Source: Mesorhabditis belari (Eukaryota > Nematoda > Chromadorea > Rhabditida > Rhabditidae). From it: 64,000 nt of DNA. The stretch is from positions 2,066,001 to 2,130,000 of the forward strand of contig CAUEEP010000733.1 of assembly GCA_958450365.1 (NCBI GenBank), in the 5' to 3' direction. Within the stretch, counting starts at the first letter, position 1, and each line of letters opens with the position of its first letter. Below, piece by piece: positions 60,950-64,000 of this stretch. Under the pieces are notes generated by a model. It saw only the letters and a list, made by a program, of their open reading frames with translations. It was not told the DNA's origin and ran no database searches. Made by a program: the position numbers and the translations under genes.

Positions 60950-63900
60950 TTAGCGAGAAATTTTTGGCGCTTGTCTTGAAAATATCTCCCATGATCCTTT
61001 CTTTTGTCGTTTCCAGAGCCACAAGAACGCACAAATAGCGAATAGAGAGATAAGAAAAAACGAGACGACAACGACCATCAGAAAGGTTCGGCTTTGCGGA
61101 ACAGTTCCATCCTAAAACGATGGATTTGATTAGAAGAATTTTAGAGTCAAATCCCTTTTGCCAATCCAATGGATAAAGCCTTCGTTGCACTTTGAGAACC
61201 CATGATGTCGACTTCGGTTTGCCTCTCTCGTCAGACACAAACAAGCGGTAGCTGGAGATTTTCAATCAGCTGGTCTCAATTTCTTTCCGACTCACTGTCC
61301 AGAATCGTTTAGTTTGGCCTTTGGAATGACGAGCGACTCGACGAACGTCCAATTGTTCACAATTTCCTTGGTAATCTAATTTTATGCGGCGATGATTGGT
61401 TGGTAAAATTATAGATACCTTTGCGTTTTCATCGTTGAAAATTTGTCTGTGAAATACTTCGTCGTTCGACCGCCCAATCGGAGCCTGGAACATTTTTGAA
61501 TGAGTGAGTAAAGCTGGCTTTTCTGATGAGTTGATTCTAGGAAAAAAAGCCAATTTGTGAAGCTTTTTAGCGTTTCAGCGAAACTTGAGAGTCTTGCCTA
61601 TGCATTTAAATTCCTTTGATGTGTGATTTGTTTGAATAAGTTTCCACAAGGACCCTTCTAACTATTGCAAGCTATTTTAGACAACTCACCCGGGACCATA
61701 ACGAGCGATACGTTTCTAGAGCATTTTGTGTGTTGTGAACCGTCACCGTCACTGTAAAACCTCGAAATTCAACGCCAAGAACAGATCTCACCTCGAAATT
61801 CAACGCGTTCTCCCTCGGTAATGGCAATTGGTTTGTGAGCTTCGAACTAAACAAATTAAGGATTTTTTCCTGGTAGCACAGATCACTGACTTCAATTTGT
61901 GGCTTATCTCGTATAAACACGAGCTGATAAGCACTTTGGCCGCTGATCTCCCATTGACCGTTTATGTCCTCGTGCCTAAATTTTTGTCAAGCTTCATCTT
62001 GAACTGGCGATGGATAATTCTCTGCAACTGTCAGCTGTGATCTTTCCAAAACTGCTCATGAGCTCTCACCATGTGCATTCGTACTCTCCCGCGTCTTCTG
62101 CAGTCACATTCGGGAGCACTAACGAACGCACGAATGAGCCGTCTTCTCGTTTCATCAAAGGTCGAACGTTTGCCTTTAAAGAAGCCACTTACTACAAATT
62201 TCGGAAATCATTTTGGGCAAAACGGATTCACGCTTCAACAAGACCGGGCACGGGCCCATGGAGCTCAACCAACTCTTCAACTTTGCAACCAGTTCTTTCC
62301 AGGCTACTGGGGTAAAGACATTTGGCCCTCGAACAGCCCCGATCTGAATCCAGGGTTGAAACGAGCCTGGGAGTGTATCACCGTTCAACAATGTGCGACC
62401 ATCATTAAGAATAGATTGTGTTCCTCTCAAGAAATAGTGTGAAATAGGAAACGGGTTAGGTCGAAATGACCTGAATATCTTGAAGATTTTCTATAATTTG
62501 TGATATATTCAGTTTATTTTAAATGCTCGTTTTTATTTTGCACTGTTTCTTGAGAGGAAAACCCTCTAATTAAGAACTTCCAAAAGCGTCTAAAGAAATG
62601 CATTGAAGCTGATGGTAAAAATATCGAACATTTGTTGTAATTTATTTGTTGTTAAGGTCTCAATAAAGTATTTTGTTAAGAAAAGAGCTCTAAATACTGA
62701 AAGTCGGCACTTTTACGTATTTGCAAACCAAACTTTCAGCTAAGAGCGGTGCCAATCGAAAGCTAAGACAAAATCAAAAAAATAGCTGTTGATGTCTTTT
62801 CGAGTGGATGTGCAATAATAGAAAATTCGTGGTCTTTGTGCAAATGGAGCACCGGTTCTATTTAATTGTCCGCCACTGTAGATGGGCAATCTTACGTGTT
62901 CCGATCCACATCGAGGGCATCGTTGAAATTGAAGAGTGTTCGTTTGGGGATCGATGGCCGGTGAAAACTGGTTCACGTTCGACAAGATACAAGTTATCGT
63001 GTAGTTTTGATCGCCTGTTTGAATGATCAATTCTCAGCTTTCAGTTGTTAGAAGAGTACCTATTTGAGGCCATCCGTCTTCTGATTTTACGTCGAGTTTC
63101 AACATCTGAACAATTCTTTTAAAACAGCTACACTACTGGACAATGAAATATCATATTTGAAAAAACAAACACTTTCGCACTTTCGCGCGTCTGTAACTCC
63201 CTTCTCTTTACCGTATTTCTAAATATTAATATTACCATTGTGTAGCCCTTGAAAAGAGCTTTAGAAAATGTATAACACTAATAGTTTAAACTCAGAGACA
63301 AGGGAGTTACAGACGCACGAAAGTGCGAAAGTGTTTTTTCAAATATGATACTTCATTGTACAGTACTGTACATGGAATCAGAAATGACAGCCAAAATTCA
63401 AGGTAAACCTGAATTTGAAAGTCGATTTGCTCATTTTTGTGTTCACATCTTGCTTGAGTGGCATTTTCCCACGAGCTTCCCTGCAAGACGAACCCAATCC
63501 TGGGAAAACGAGACTTGCTTTTATCAATAGACGCACAACAAAAAGTGCGTTATTCAGGATCATTTGTTTACCTTGGATCATAATATTTCTGAATATTCTC
63601 GACAATCAACTCGTTCACGTAGAGCCTCATTTCCTCTCCTGAACTTCAGTGAATACTGTATGAGTACAGGATTTACCTTTGATCCATCTAGACGCTCGAC
63701 ATGGAATCCTCAAATTATTTTTGAGTAGTTTAATTGGATCGGTGTTGGGACGTTCCACAAAAGCACTTTTTCCTAAAGTTTTTCTCAACAGTGTCCAACT
63801 CACTTAAGTTATGACGTCACTTACCTCGCACGAACATGTGAATGTGCGATCTCGTCATTGACATGTTACTCTCTTGGCACGAATACTTTCCCGTGTCAAC

Positions 63901-64000
63901 CACATTTAGATCTCGAATGAACAACGACGAGGTCTTAAAGAAGAAAAAGTTATTGCTTAAATTTGGAGCTACTTACCGTCACGCTGTCTTTCACTTTGAT
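60950..64000 (-). CDS. VEGFR/PDGFR-like Ig receptor ectodomain with TM, no kinase (partial, runs off right edge)
   Basis: Minus-strand exons show tandem Ig domains: SSLFIRDLNVVDTGKYSC (63825-63933); NNLRIPCRAS (63677-63773) followed by VNELIVENIQKYYDP, the layout of the second Ig domain of VEGFR/PDGFR receptors; PIAITEGERVEFR (about 61790-61850); and WTFVESLVIPKAKLNDSG with HYRLFVSDERGKPKSTSW in the membrane-proximal domain. Exon 60950-61111 encodes the TM segment FLMVVVVSFFLISLFAICAF, the tail KRQKKGSWEIFSRQAPKISR and a stop. Nematode VER proteins normally continue into a tyrosine kinase. Only about 25 cytosolic residues are present here. Exons between 62450 and 63060 are tentative (CTSTRKDINS, CILSNVNQFS). 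The N-terminus lies beyond the window. Confidence 0.7.
62030..62460 (+). mobile_element. Tc1-like transposase fragment in a receptor intron
   Basis: Plus-strand reading contains FTLQQDRARAHGAQPT and WPSNSPDLNP, the second and third catalytic-site motifs of Tc1-type DDE transposases (QQD-x-A-x-AH; SPDLNP), with changed residues. The N-terminal part is in shifted frames. No ends found. It lies antisense within the Ig-receptor gene. Confidence 0.7.
63131..63368. mobile_element. Tc1-type MITE in a receptor intron
   Basis: 238-bp foldback with ends CACTACTGGACAATGAAATA and, inverted, CAGTACTGTACAATGAAGTA, flanked by TA. Inner arms ACTTTCGCACTTTCG and GTCTGTAACTCCCTT pair. No coding. Confidence 0.85.

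Overview
The window looks like a nematode nuclear genome, most likely a rhabditid. Coding blocks are split by many short GT-AG introns whose acceptors usually end in TTTCAG. The proteome includes nematode families (a C6-domain secreted protein, a transthyretin-like protein, a VER-like receptor), and the non-coding DNA is AT-rich and full of short foldback (MITE) elements and Tc1/mariner relatives. I cannot name the species. All gene models below were spliced by hand; where every exon was found, the total length is divisible by three.

Layout. 1-5.9 kb: a tandem duplication (period about 4.0 kb) carrying the 5' exons of a minus-strand ethanolamine-phosphate cytidylyltransferase (PCYT2) gene; the right copy is truncated after exon 5 and the left copy runs off the window. 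5.9-9.6 kb: repeats, no clear gene, one possible decayed coding stretch. 9.7-15.7 kb: a complete 25-exon PERK-type ER-stress kinase (pek-1) on the minus strand. 18.7-19.7 kb: a small secreted C6-domain gene. 20.0-21.2 kb: a full-length mariner. 21.2-37 kb: a gene-poor stretch with several MITE families, inverted blocks and minisatellites. 37-44 kb: a 19-exon SLC16 monocarboxylate-type transporter whose introns hold a foldback, a copied piece of its own exon, two tRNA-derived SINE heads and tandem repeats. 45.9-46.3 kb: a transthyretin-like secreted protein, minus strand. 47.5-50.5 kb: two tandem paralogous four-TM proteins (221 and 223 aa, LAPTM-like). 50.7-51.7 kb: a Bel/Pao-type Gag zinc-knuckle fragment joined to an intronless, frameshifted RPL12 copy. 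51.8-53.1 kb: an unrecognised 284-aa gene. 54.2-56.2 kb: a 5'-truncated, frame-disrupted Nup93 copy, minus strand. 56.3-60.1 kb: a complete B4GAT1-like (family GT49) glycosyltransferase with an unusual Lys-rich tail. 60.9-64.0 kb: the membrane-proximal part of a VEGFR/PDGFR-like Ig receptor that stops right after its transmembrane segment, so it has no kinase domain in this window.

The genes do not form one pathway. PERK, PCYT2, the transporter and the GT49 enzyme are ordinary conserved genes in transposon-rich DNA. What stands out is gene remodelling: tandem truncation (PCYT2), 5' truncation (Nup93), a retro-chimera (Gag-RPL12), a copied exon piece, loss of a kinase domain, and MITEs placed at or near the breakpoints.
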